A DNA stretch of 64,000 nt. Origin: Alphaproteobacteria bacterium UBA6411. Its GTDB lineage: Bacteria; Pseudomonadota; Alphaproteobacteria; CAAGCB01; CAG-977. The stretch is taken from NCBI GenBank assembly GCA_002438565.1, contig DJPN01000007.1, positions 1-64,000 on the forward strand, written 5' to 3'. Each line of letters starts with the position of its first letter. Within the stretch, counting starts at the first letter, position 1. The translations under genes and the position numbers were made by a program. The notes under the pieces are model-generated. The model had not been told where the DNA came from, searched no databases, and was given only the letters and a program-made list of their open reading frames with translations. This document shows, piece after piece, positions 17,729 to 26,409 of this stretch.

Positions 17729-17772
17729 GGATTTTATTTTTGTTTCTTCCTTGAAAATCATCAACAATCGTA

Positions 17773-17801
17773 TTGATTTTTCCGCAAAAAAAGCTTTATA
17801 C
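17773..17801 (+). promoter_or_regulatory. Predicted rlmJ promoter
   Basis: TTGATT, 17 bases, TTATAC, about 31 bases before the rlmJ start. Confidence 0.55.
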
Positions 17802-17832
17802 CCGAATAAAACAACACTCAAGGATTCGGATT

Positions 17833-18603
17833 ATGCTTTCCTATCAGCACGGATACCATGCGGGCAATCTGGCGGATGTTCACAAACACGCCGCGCTTTG
17901 CACCGTTTTGGAAAAGTTGGCGCAAAAGGACAAACCGCTGACGTACATCGAAACGCACGCGGGACGCGGCCTGTACGATTTGACGTCTGAAATGACGCAC
18001 AAAACGAACGAGGCCGCTTTCGGCATCGAATCGGTTTTGAAAGCGCGCAAAATCCCCGCGAATCACCCGTATCTGAACCTGTTGAACAGACTCCGCTCCG
18101 AAATCGGCAAGCAATATTACCCCGGTTCGCCCTTTATCGCCGAAGCCTTGCTGCGTCCGACGGACACCCTGCATTTGATGGAGCTTCACCCGCAGGAATA
18201 TCAAGCGTTGTTCCGTCTGATGCGCTATCCGAACACGCATTTGCACAACCGCGACGGATTCGAGGGCGCTTTGGCGATTTGCCCGCCGACGCCGCGCCGC
18301 GGCATGGTCTTTACCGATCCCAGTTACGAAGTCAAAACCGAATACGAAAAAACGGCAAAGTTTGTTTTAAAGCTTCACCGCAAATGGGCGGAGGGCGTTA
18401 TCGGCGTTTGGTATCCGATTTTGCGGGAAAACTACCATTTCGACTTGATAAAGCCGCTGCAGGATGCCGACTTGCCCAAGTTCTACAATGCCGAAATCCT
18501 GTTCAAGCATCCGAAAACCGCCATGCTTGGCAGCGGAATTTTGTTCGTCAACACCCCGTTCGGGACACAGGACGATTTGGACGCGATAAAGCATTGGCTT
18601 TAA
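17833..18603 (+). CDS. rlmJ: 23S rRNA (adenine-2030-N6)-methyltransferase RlmJ
   Basis: 256 residues from ATG 17833 (AAGGA upstream). The N-terminus LSYQHGYHAGNLADVHKH is the RlmJ signature, followed by the SAM-binding segment YIETHAGRGLYDL. The catalytic motif reads DPSYE near residue 162, where many N6-adenine methyltransferases have DPPY; the Asp and Tyr remain. It methylates A2030 of 23S rRNA before ribosome assembly. It is monocistronic. Confidence 0.93.
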   Translation: MLSYQHGYHAGNLADVHKHAALCTVLEKLAQKDKPLTYIETHAGRGLYDLTSEMTHKTNEAAFGIESVLKARKIPANHPYLNLLNRLRSEIGKQYYPGSPFIAEALLRPTDTLHLMELHPQEYQALFRLMRYPNTHLHNRDGFEGALAICPPTPRRGMVFTDPSYEVKTEYEKTAKFVLKLHRKWAEGVIGVWYPILRENYHFDLIKPLQDADLPKFYNAEILFKHPKTAMLGSGILFVNTPFGTQDDLDAIKHWL

Positions 18604-18682
18604 GCCGCTCAATCCTATTGCCATCTGTTTGAAATCCGTTTTGCTTCGTACAATAAGCCTCAAAACAATGGAGGACTTTGCG

Positions 18683-20293
18683 ATGAATGTGGCGGCAATG
18701 ACGGTCGGCGCGCTGGCTCAAGCGGGCGTCAAGCGGATTTACGGCTTAATCGGGGATTCTTTGAACGCGGTAGGCGACGCGGTGCGCTTGAACAATCGGA
18801 TTCAATGGATACCCGTCCGACACGAAGAATCCGCCGCTTTTGCCGCGGGAGCGGAGGCTTTTCTGACAGGAAACTTAGCGGTTTGCGCGGGCACATGCGG
18901 CCCCGGCAGCCTGCATCTGCTGAACGGATTGTACGAAGCCGCGCGTAACGAATCCCCCGTTTTGGCGCTTGTCACGCACATTCCCGTGTCTGAAATCGGC
19001 ACGGAATATTTCCAAGAAACAAATCCCATGGCGGTTTTCAAGGACTGTTCCGTTTTTTGCGAAACGGTGATGAGCGCCGAACAAATGCCCCGACTGCTGC
19101 AGTCCGCCATGCAAGCCGCATTGGCGCAAAAAGGCGTCGCCGTGCTGGTTGTTCCGTCAGACGTCGCCAAAGCGGAAATCCCCGCCGCGCAAACCGTTTA
19201 CGCCCGCACGGTCGACAACAAACCGACAACGCTGTCCCCCGCCCCCGCCGACATTGAAAAGTTGGCAAAAATCATCAATTCGCACGGACGGATAACGCTT
19301 TACTGCGGCATCGGCTGCCGTTTTGCAAAAGATGAAGTGCTGGCTTTGGCTCAAAAAATCAAATCCCCGATTGTCCACACCATCCGCAGCAAAGACTTTA
19401 TGGAAAACGGCAACCCGTTCAATGTCGGGCTGAACGGATATTTAAGTTCCGGAGAGCCGAAGGCCGCACTTGAATCGTGCGATTTACTGCTTTTGCTGGG
19501 AACGGATTATCCGTATCGGGCTTTGCTGCCGACCGCGCCCGACGTGGTGCAAATCGACACCAAAGCCGCGCATCTGGGACGCAGAAGCAAGCTGACTTTT
19601 GGCATCAAGGCGTCCGTAAAATCCGCTTTGACGGCTGTGCTGCCTTTGATTCTGGAAAAAAAGAACGAATCGCATTTAACGCTGTCTTTGGCGCACCGCG
19701 ACGAAATCACGGCGCAAAAACACAATGCCTTGGTTCAACACGCGAAGCGAACGCCTCTGCGTCCCGAATATTTGACCGCCGTTTTAAACGATATCGCGCC
19801 CGACAACGCCGTGTTTGTCGTTGATGTCGGATTAAACGACGTATGGGCGGCGCGGTATTTGCAAGCAAAAGGAACCCGCCGCATCATCGGTTCGTTCAAA
19901 CACGGCACCATGGCGGCCGCCTTGTCCGCGGGCATCGGCGCGTTTTACGCCCTGCCGCGCGGGACACCCGTCATCGTGCTGGCGGGCGACGGCGGATTGT
20001 CCATGCTGTTGGGCGAACTGCTGACCGTCATTCAAAATCACGTCGATTTAAAAGTCATCGTTTACAACAACGCCACCTTGGGGTTTATAGATTTTGAAGC
20101 GAATCTGGAAAAAATTCCGCCGTTCAAAACGGAATTGCTCAATCCGGATTTTTCCCGGCTGGCTCAAATCATTGGATTTAAAACCGCACGGGCGGCATCG
20201 CCCGATAATTTGAGAACAGTTTTGACCGCCGCCTTGAACGAAACGGGCGCAGTATTGATTGACGCCGTGACCGACCCCGCCGCCATGCCCTAA
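18683..20293 (+). CDS. Thiamine-diphosphate pyruvate oxidase/dehydrogenase (PoxB-like), shortened C-terminus
   Basis: 536 residues from ATG 18683, six to eight bases after GGAGGA. Close in layout to E. coli PoxB, which oxidises pyruvate to acetate and passes electrons to ubiquinone: RHEESAAFAAGAEA (ThDP Glu), GTCGPGSLHLLNGLYEAARN, FAD/Rossmann segment GTDYPYRALLPTAPDVVQID, and the ThDP-Mg motif GDGGLSMLLGELLTVIQNHVDLKVIVYNN. It stops just after the last core strand (VLIDAVTDPAAMP). E. coli PoxB (572) continues for a few dozen residues that bind membrane lipid. The stop codon overlaps the convergent terminase gene by four bases. Other FAD-containing ThDP oxidases are possible. Confidence 0.8.
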   Translation: MNVAAMTVGALAQAGVKRIYGLIGDSLNAVGDAVRLNNRIQWIPVRHEESAAFAAGAEAFLTGNLAVCAGTCGPGSLHLLNGLYEAARNESPVLALVTHIPVSEIGTEYFQETNPMAVFKDCSVFCETVMSAEQMPRLLQSAMQAALAQKGVAVLVVPSDVAKAEIPAAQTVYARTVDNKPTTLSPAPADIEKLAKIINSHGRITLYCGIGCRFAKDEVLALAQKIKSPIVHTIRSKDFMENGNPFNVGLNGYLSSGEPKAALESCDLLLLLGTDYPYRALLPTAPDVVQIDTKAAHLGRRSKLTFGIKASVKSALTAVLPLILEKKNESHLTLSLAHRDEITAQKHNALVQHAKRTPLRPEYLTAVLNDIAPDNAVFVVDVGLNDVWAARYLQAKGTRRIIGSFKHGTMAAALSAGIGAFYALPRGTPVIVLAGDGGLSMLLGELLTVIQNHVDLKVIVYNNATLGFIDFEANLEKIPPFKTELLNPDFSRLAQIIGFKTARAASPDNLRTVLTAALNETGAVLIDAVTDPAAMP

Positions 20294-21600
20294 GCCAACG
20301 GATCGTATTCCGCAGCCGTCTTTGCGCTGTCACGAATAAAGCGCTCGACTTTGGCGGAATCCTCTTTTAATCCGACGGCCAAATAGCGGAACGCATCGGC
20401 GGCATGGCTTGTCCAGTCGTGCAAAGGCTTCGGCTGAAACGTCCGCCGCTGTTCGTCCCACGCTTTTTGGTATTGACGCAAAGCCTCCAGTCCGGCTTGG
20501 CATTTTTCGGCGTCAAAGCGGCATCGCGGCAGCAGCAGGCGCACGGCGGCAATGCCCGTTTCAACGCTTGCGCGCGGCAAAACGCGCCCTCTGACACCCA
20601 AACCCGCCAACAAATCCAAACGGCTTTTGCCGCTGGAAAGCTCGTGCACCCGAATATCGTGCGGAAAGATGTTGTCGTTTGTGTAGGTGTACGGTTTTTC
20701 ACGCAGCACGCGGACATAATAATCAAGGCCTACTCCGCTTGCCTCGCAATAATCGATAACATCGATTCCCGCGCCGTTTTTTTGATAAAACCAAATCGCT
20801 GTCGCGTCGCCGATGCCCAAATCCCACGCTGTAAAAACGGGCAAAGCGGGATTGTGCGGCACGCGGCACACCGCGCCTTTGTTTTCCAAATCGTTGATGA
20901 GCGTGCCGTAATAACTGCCCTTTATCGCCGCGTCGAACGAACAGTAGAATTCCTGCCGTATCATTTCCTCGTCCATGCCCGCCTGCCGTTCCGCTTCGAT
21001 TGCCGACAAAGGAATCGCTTTGGTCTGCTCAACCCCCAAAGCCTGTACGAACCAGCCTTCCGCCTGCTTTGCCGTTTCAAACAGCTTCAAGCCGTGATTG
21101 CGTCCTCTCGGCGTATAAATAAACAAAGCCCAGCCGTCGTTTTCCGCCAAAATCGGGCGAATGAAATCCCACGCGGCGGGGTCGGCGATGGAGTATTCGG
21201 AAAACACCACGCCGACGGGGTTTGCCCCCACCAAAGAATTGTAATTGTCCGACCCCAAGCATTGCCAAATCGACCCGTTGACCAGCTCGATTTTCATTTC
21301 CTGACTGTTGATTGATTTGCGCAGCTGTTTCGGGAACACTTGGTCAATGACGCGCCGTCCCTGTTTGTCAATGGCGTCCCAAACGACTTTGCGCGCCTGT
21401 GTCTGTTGGGGCAGCATGTGCCAGTACACGCCGACGCGTTCAAACGCCGCCACCGCCGTCCAGTTCAGCGACAAGCTGTCCTTTCCCGCGCGTCTGTGCC
21501 ATACGGCGACCGCGCGTTTGCCGCCGTCTTCCAAGTATTTCCACAGTTTCATTTGATATTTTCGCGGTTTCCAGCGATACGGAATTTTGATTTTTCCCAT
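20290..21600 (-). CDS. Orphan phage terminase large subunit
   Basis: 436 residues from ATG 21600 (AAGGAT upstream). The packaging ATPase has a Walker A variant WHRRAGKDS, a Walker B-like strand ending VVFSEYS and a motif III-like FIYTPRG. The C-terminal nuclease has AWDLGIGDATAIW and ends with DWTSHAADAFRYLAVGL. It is full length with motifs intact, but no portal, protease, capsid or tail gene lies nearby, so it is a phage remnant, a domesticated gene, or part of a dispersed gene transfer agent. A terminator precedes it, so it is not simply the tail of the long upstream directon. Confidence 0.85.
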   Translation of the reverse strand: MGKIKIPYRWKPRKYQMKLWKYLEDGGKRAVAVWHRRAGKDSLSLNWTAVAAFERVGVYWHMLPQQTQARKVVWDAIDKQGRRVIDQVFPKQLRKSINSQEMKIELVNGSIWQCLGSDNYNSLVGANPVGVVFSEYSIADPAAWDFIRPILAENDGWALFIYTPRGRNHGLKLFETAKQAEGWFVQALGVEQTKAIPLSAIEAERQAGMDEEMIRQEFYCSFDAAIKGSYYGTLINDLENKGAVCRVPHNPALPVFTAWDLGIGDATAIWFYQKNGAGIDVIDYCEASGVGLDYYVRVLREKPYTYTNDNIFPHDIRVHELSSGKSRLDLLAGLGVRGRVLPRASVETGIAAVRLLLPRCRFDAEKCQAGLEALRQYQKAWDEQRRTFQPKPLHDWTSHAADAFRYLAVGLKEDSAKVERFIRDSAKTAAEYDPLA

Positions 21601-21620
21601 AATGATTATCCTTTTTTCAT

Positions 21621-21651
21621 AAAAAAAAGTCCCTTGAATACTCAAGGGACA
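21621..21651 (-). terminator. Terminator of the 40.3-21.7 kb directon
   Basis: On the minus strand GTCCCTTGA and TCAAGGGAC pair around a four-base loop and are followed by eight T. It comes 50 bases after the SGNH-like gene and just before the terminase gene. Confidence 0.85.
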
Positions 21652-21700
21652 GATTAACATTATGTTATTTAAAATTTATCCGCTGTCAAGCATGCGGGCT

Positions 21701-22759
21701 TTATTTCCTCATTTGTTCATGTTTGATCCAATCCGTCAAATCTTGAACAAACGCCTCAAAATTATCCGGCGTTGCAAGATATTTTCCCGCCACAATGTCT
21801 TGAACCATCAAATCGTTGATTGACCCGACATAGTGCAAGTCATCCCGATACAGTCTTCCGTCCGTAATAACGTCTTTATTCCATACGGGCAGATAAACTT
21901 TTACATTGGGATTCGTTTTTCCTTCGTCCGCCAAACGCTTTATCATGGTAAAAAAGCGGTTCAATTCGTCCGTTTTAAACGACGCCAAAGCCGCCAAACT
22001 GACCGGAGGAACAAAAAATACGAATTTTCTGTCCGGATTGGAACGCACGACAGGCAGCACATATTCATCCAATGCCGGAACTTCCGCGGGCTGAAAAGAA
22101 TAATCCGACAAACGCCGTTGCTGCGAACGGATGTTTTGATTTATTTCATCCACCCTTTGATGAAATTTCTCTTGGCTTTTCCGATGACGCTCGTCATATC
22201 GCCATGCCGTAATGTCAACTGTTGCCGGAACACATTTTCCCCGAATGACGTCAATTCCCTTTTTTATCGTTGAAAATGACAGCAGATAAGGCAAATCGTC
22301 CGAAAAGTCATCATTAAACAAATATGTCGGAAAATTACGTCTGATAAAGTCGTCATCCGTCATTTTTTGATGATACAGTTCCCACCACACGGTTTTAAGG
22401 TTTTGCTGTTTGTCTTTGTTCAACACATAGCGCACGATTTTATCCATGGCTTTTGCACCGACACCGTCCCTTGCCGCCTTGAAAAAATTTATACCTGTTT
22501 GTTCCAACAGATACGGCGTTTCAAAGTTTGTGCTAAGCGATGAACCGAACAGCACGCCGTCATGTCCGTCCAAATGATGGTTGATTCGCCCCACCAGCAA
22601 AGTAACCGATTTGTACGGGGAACAATCTTTCCGGAAAAAAGACTTGTGATAGATTTCTGCAGGATCCAGCAATAAACTGCTCCCTATAAAAAACAACGGA
22701 ATAAAAATCGCTGCCGCCAACAATGAAATTGTGCGTTTTTTATAAATATTCATTTTCAT
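21701..22759 (-). CDS. Membrane-anchored SGNH/AlgJ-like acetyltransfer partner
   Basis: 352 residues: an N-terminal membrane helix (ISLLAAAIFIPLFFIGSSLLL) then a periplasmic domain. FGSSLSTNFE near residue 71 supplies a Ser motif, and DDLHYVGSIND near residue 310 supplies the Asp-x-His pair of SGNH hydrolases. Such proteins take an acyl group from an MBOAT protein and place it on an exported polymer, as in alginate acetylation. The MBOAT gene is four bases upstream. The polymer acetylated here is unknown: no polysaccharide synthesis genes are in the window. Confidence 0.7.
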   Translation of the reverse strand: MKMNIYKKRTISLLAAAIFIPLFFIGSSLLLDPAEIYHKSFFRKDCSPYKSVTLLVGRINHHLDGHDGVLFGSSLSTNFETPYLLEQTGINFFKAARDGVGAKAMDKIVRYVLNKDKQQNLKTVWWELYHQKMTDDDFIRRNFPTYLFNDDFSDDLPYLLSFSTIKKGIDVIRGKCVPATVDITAWRYDERHRKSQEKFHQRVDEINQNIRSQQRRLSDYSFQPAEVPALDEYVLPVVRSNPDRKFVFFVPPVSLAALASFKTDELNRFFTMIKRLADEGKTNPNVKVYLPVWNKDVITDGRLYRDDLHYVGSINDLMVQDIVAGKYLATPDNFEAFVQDLTDWIKHEQMRK

Positions 22760-22763
22760 ATCC

Positions 22764-24125
22764 TTAAAATTTGAAATACAAAAACACAGGCGAACTGTTT
22801 GCTTGAACCGTTAAAAACACGGCGAAGCAAATTAAGAAGACGGCAAAACAGAATGTCTTTTTTTCGGCGTCAACGGCTTGAAATATTCGCATACTGTTCG
22901 GGGCGGCAAACGCGCACAGTATGCCAAAAGCACACTGAACGGCATATTGGCGCATAAAGCCCCATTCCGGCACGTCAAAATTTACAGGGGCAAACATTTC
23001 GGACACAATTTCCATTCCCTGTTCAACGGTAGCGGCTCTGAAAAACACCCAAGTCAAGTGAATGAACAGAAATGTCACAATCACGCCTGCGATTTTAGGC
23101 AAAGGCCTGTTCAACATTTTCCACACCCGATGAATTCCCAGCGCCGTCCCGTGCATTGCGCCCCACACGATGAACGTCCACCCGGCTCCGTGCCAAAAAC
23201 CGCCCAAAAGAAAGACGATAAAATAATTCAGCACCGTCCGCGCCAATCCCTTGCGGCTGCCGCCCAGCGGAATGTACAGATAGTTACGCAACCACATCGA
23301 CAAAGTGATATGCCAGCGCCGCCAAAAATCTTGAATACTATCCGCTTTATACGGGGAATTGAAATTAACGGGCAAGGAAATATTCAGCATTTTTGCAACC
23401 GCCATTCCCATATCGCAATACCCGCTGAAATCAAAATACAGTTGGAACGTATATCCGATTGTTCCCAGCCACGCCCAAGCAAAGGAGCTTTTTCCACCGT
23501 CAAACAGTTCATTTGCGAAAAAAGCGTAATTGTCCGCCAGCTTTTTCTTTGCAAAACCGATGATAAACAGAATCAGCGCGGCGTACGCCTTTTGCCATGA
23601 CAGCCGTTCATTCGAATTTCGATATTGCGGCATCATTTCCGCATACGACACAATCGGTCCAGCGCTAATCTGCGGAAAAAAGGAAACAAACAGCACGTAT
23701 TCGGAAAAACTCATCTTTTTTGCGGTTCCTCGCGCCAAATCGACCAAATAAGCGATTTGCACAAACGTGAAAAAAGATATTCCGAGCGGCAGCAAAATTT
23801 TTACAAATTCAAAATCCGTTTTGAAAAAAGAATTGACATTGTCAATTAAAAAATTCGTATATTTGAAACAGCCCAGAAACAGCAAATTGAACAAAACGCC
23901 GAAAAACAACATTCCTTTCTTTTCAATATGTTTTGAAAACAGAAAGTTTACGCCCACAGAAATCAAAAACACAGGCAAAGCGTTTATCTGAGCCAATCCG
24001 TAATATACCGCTGACGCGGCAATCAGCCACCATCCGTTCTTTTTCCCGTTCATTTGCAGCAGGCAGTTTATTCCAACAACAACGGGGGCGAACAAAAACA
24101 TAAACGAAACTGATGAAAACAACAT
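22764..24125 (-). CDS. MBOAT-family O-acyltransferase (AlgI-like)
   Basis: 453 residues with about ten or more membrane helices. The family core is clear: YTFQLYFDFSGYCDMGMA, FWRRWHITLSMWLRNYLYIPLGGSRKG and the catalytic His in GGFWHGAGWTF. It would move an acetyl group across the inner membrane for the SGNH-like partner encoded next. It lies three bases after the Fic gene within the directon. Confidence 0.9.
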   Translation of the reverse strand: MLFSSVSFMFLFAPVVVGINCLLQMNGKKNGWWLIAASAVYYGLAQINALPVFLISVGVNFLFSKHIEKKGMLFFGVLFNLLFLGCFKYTNFLIDNVNSFFKTDFEFVKILLPLGISFFTFVQIAYLVDLARGTAKKMSFSEYVLFVSFFPQISAGPIVSYAEMMPQYRNSNERLSWQKAYAALILFIIGFAKKKLADNYAFFANELFDGGKSSFAWAWLGTIGYTFQLYFDFSGYCDMGMAVAKMLNISLPVNFNSPYKADSIQDFWRRWHITLSMWLRNYLYIPLGGSRKGLARTVLNYFIVFLLGGFWHGAGWTFIVWGAMHGTALGIHRVWKMLNRPLPKIAGVIVTFLFIHLTWVFFRAATVEQGMEIVSEMFAPVNFDVPEWGFMRQYAVQCAFGILCAFAAPNSMRIFQAVDAEKKTFCFAVFLICFAVFLTVQANSSPVFLYFKF

Positions 24126-24128
24126 TTT

Positions 24129-25112
24129 TTATTCCCCAAGCCGCAATTTAATCTCGTCCAGCGTATACCGCTGCGCTTTCAAGTCTTTCAGTTTTTTAAT
24201 CCTGCCCAGAACATCCGACGAATAAATCATATAATCGGCCGACGTTTTGCCGACGGGTTCTATAATGCCCATGGTCGTCCAATAACGAATGGTCGACACG
24301 CGTTCGCCCGTTTCCTTGGCCAGCTGTCCGATGCGCAGGAAGTAAGGCACGGATTCATCTTCAACATCAACCGTTTGTTTTTTTGCGGTTTTCAAATACA
24401 GTTCCAGCGCGCGGTTGACGGCGCGGCAAATCAGTTTGTCGTAATCCGTTCTGTCGTTGTTGTAAATCGCGGATTCCAGCGACTGCCAGTATTCTTTTTT
24501 TTCGCGCCGCGAAAACAAAGCGGGCGGATAGCCGTTTTTCATCAAAATCAAATTCATCAGCATGCGGGCGGTTTTGCCGTTTCCTTTGCCGAACGGATGA
24601 ATGGACATCAGACGTAAATGCGCTTCCGCCGCCATGGCGACAGGATGCAAAGTCCGAACCGTGTACAGCCACATGCCGAAATCGTCCATCATTCTTTGCA
24701 CGCGCACGGGTTCCGGCAAAGGCTGGTCGCCCGTTGGAAAAGTCATCGCGAAACCGCGAAACATTCCGCCGTTTTTGTCATCCAGTTCCCGCACGATGAC
24801 GCGGTGGATGTTTTTTACGTCGCTGTCGTCGACGGGACGTCCAGTCCGCGCGGCAAGCTCTTGAATCATCTCAAAAGCTTTCGAGATGTTCAAAGCTTGA
24901 ATATGCTCTGTCAGCGACCGCTGCGGCACAACTTTGTCTTTGAACAGCACCTGTTCGGTTTCGCGGCGCGTCAGCGCGCCGCCGTCAAAGCAGTCGCCGA
25001 CGGATGTCAGTTCCAAGTCAACGGTTTTGCGTAATTCTTCCTCAACATCGCCGTTCAAAGGCGGGAGTTTTTCCAACTCGTTTTTCTTCTGCGTCAAATC
25101 TTCGTAAGCCAT
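24129..25112 (-). CDS. Fic domain protein fused to a C-terminal MerR-type HTH
   Basis: 327 residues. The Fic core motif near residues 170-181 reads HPFGKGNGKTAR. The catalytic His, Pro, Phe, GNG and final Arg are kept, but the usual Asp/Glu before GNG (magnesium ligand) is Lys and the first Arg is Lys. The N-terminal region (DCFDGGALTRRETEQVL) resembles the inhibitory-helix region (canonical IEGN-LT) with Asp for the inhibitory Glu. Residues about 258-327 form a MerR helix-turn-helix (IGQLAKETGERVSTIRYWTTMGII) with its wing, placed at the C-terminus. It may be a Fic-derived regulator or an enzyme with altered chemistry. It lies 13 bases after gltA. Confidence 0.8.
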   Translation of the reverse strand: MAYEDLTQKKNELEKLPPLNGDVEEELRKTVDLELTSVGDCFDGGALTRRETEQVLFKDKVVPQRSLTEHIQALNISKAFEMIQELAARTGRPVDDSDVKNIHRVIVRELDDKNGGMFRGFAMTFPTGDQPLPEPVRVQRMMDDFGMWLYTVRTLHPVAMAAEAHLRLMSIHPFGKGNGKTARMLMNLILMKNGYPPALFSRREKKEYWQSLESAIYNNDRTDYDKLICRAVNRALELYLKTAKKQTVDVEDESVPYFLRIGQLAKETGERVSTIRYWTTMGIIEPVGKTSADYMIYSSDVLGRIKKLKDLKAQRYTLDEIKLRLGE

Positions 25113-25125
25113 TCTTGCTTTCCTT

Positions 25126-26409
25126 TTACAAACCGTTTCTTAAATCCAAAGGCACAAAAGGCGTTTCGACCGCGCCTTGATACAGCTGCCGCGGACGCGC
25201 CAAGCGGCGGACGCCTTGATTGCCTTCGGCCCAATGGGCAATCCAGCCGGGGATGCGCCCGATGGCGAACATCACCGTGTACATGTTCAAAGGAATCTTC
25301 AAAGCCCTTAAAATCATACCCGAATAAAAGTCCACGTTCGGATACAGATTGCGCTCCTTGAAATAATCGTCGGCAAGGGCGGCCTGTTCCAATTCCAAAG
25401 CTTTGTCAATCAAGGGGTCGCGCACTTTTTCGGCATCCAGCAAATCGAACACGGCGCGCTTCAATACTTTGGCGCGGGGGTCGAACGTCTTGTAAACGCG
25501 GTGACCAAAGCCCATCAGGCGCACTTCCTTGCGTTTGACGCGTTCGATAAAGTCCGCCGTACTTTCCCCGCCGTCGACCAAGTGCTTCAGCATTTCCGCA
25601 ACCGCGACGTTCGCCCCGCCGTGCAGCTTGCCCCACAGCGCGCAAATCCCTGCCGAAACGCTTGAAAACAGGTTTGTTTCCGCCGACCCGACAATGCGGA
25701 CGGTCGACGTGGAACAGTTCTGCTCATGATCGGCATGAAGCATCAAAAACAGGTTCAGCGCCTTGACCGCTTCGGGCGTCGGCTGGTGCGGACGGTTCGG
25801 CAGCGAAAACATCATGTGCAAAAAATTGTCGCAGTAACTGCGCACGGGATCGGGATAAATGAACGGCAATCCCATGGCTTTGCGGTACGAAAACGCCGCA
25901 ATGGTGCGCACTTTGGAAATAATGGCGGCAACGGCGTTGCGCATGGCTTCCTCGTTCGCGGTATCCATGATTTCGGGCGAATAGCAAATCAGCGAATTGA
26001 CCACGGCGGACAGAATGGACATCGGCTGGCCGTTCGGCGGAAAAGCGTCAAAGTGATGCAGCAATCCTTCGTGCAACAGCTCGTTGTTGGTCAGCCGCAC
26101 GCTGAACGCCCGCAATTCGGACTGCGTGGGCAGTCTGCCGTAAATCAACAGCCACGCCGTTTCGATAAAGGTCATCTTTTCCGCCACGGTTTCAATCGGA
26201 ATCCCGCGATAGCGCAAAATCCCCTTTTCCCCGTTGACGTAAGTGATTGTACTGACGCAGGACGCCGTATTGCCGAATCCCGCGTCCAAAGTCGTCAGTC
26301 CCGTTTTCGCGCGCAGTTCGGAAATGTCAATCGCGCGTTCGCCCGTCGTCGCTTCCAACAGCGGCAGTTCAACGGTTTTTCCGTCATATTCCAGTTTTAC
26401 GGTCGTCAT
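25126..26409 (-). CDS. gltA: Citrate synthase (type II)
   Basis: 427 residues. It condenses oxaloacetate and acetyl-CoA. Catalytic segments are intact: LHADHEQNCSTSTVR, GFGHRVYKTFDPRA (catalytic His) and the downstream YPNVDFYSG block. The N-terminal small beta domain (VKLEYDGKTVELPLLEATTGERAIDI) marks the Gram-negative hexameric type. Its ATG overlaps the isocitrate dehydrogenase stop by four bases, giving an acnB-icd-gltA series for making 2-oxoglutarate. Confidence 0.96.
   Translation of the reverse strand: MTTVKLEYDGKTVELPLLEATTGERAIDISELRAKTGLTTLDAGFGNTASCVSTITYVNGEKGILRYRGIPIETVAEKMTFIETAWLLIYGRLPTQSELRAFSVRLTNNELLHEGLLHHFDAFPPNGQPMSILSAVVNSLICYSPEIMDTANEEAMRNAVAAIISKVRTIAAFSYRKAMGLPFIYPDPVRSYCDNFLHMMFSLPNRPHQPTPEAVKALNLFLMLHADHEQNCSTSTVRIVGSAETNLFSSVSAGICALWGKLHGGANVAVAEMLKHLVDGGESTADFIERVKRKEVRLMGFGHRVYKTFDPRAKVLKRAVFDLLDAEKVRDPLIDKALELEQAALADDYFKERNLYPNVDFYSGMILRALKIPLNMYTVMFAIGRIPGWIAHWAEGNQGVRRLARPRQLYQGAVETPFVPLDLRNGL

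Noticed and set aside
19038..19268. Long antisense open frames inside strongly coding regions
   Set aside because: They lack ribosome sites and family features and mirror codon bias of the real gene on the other strand.
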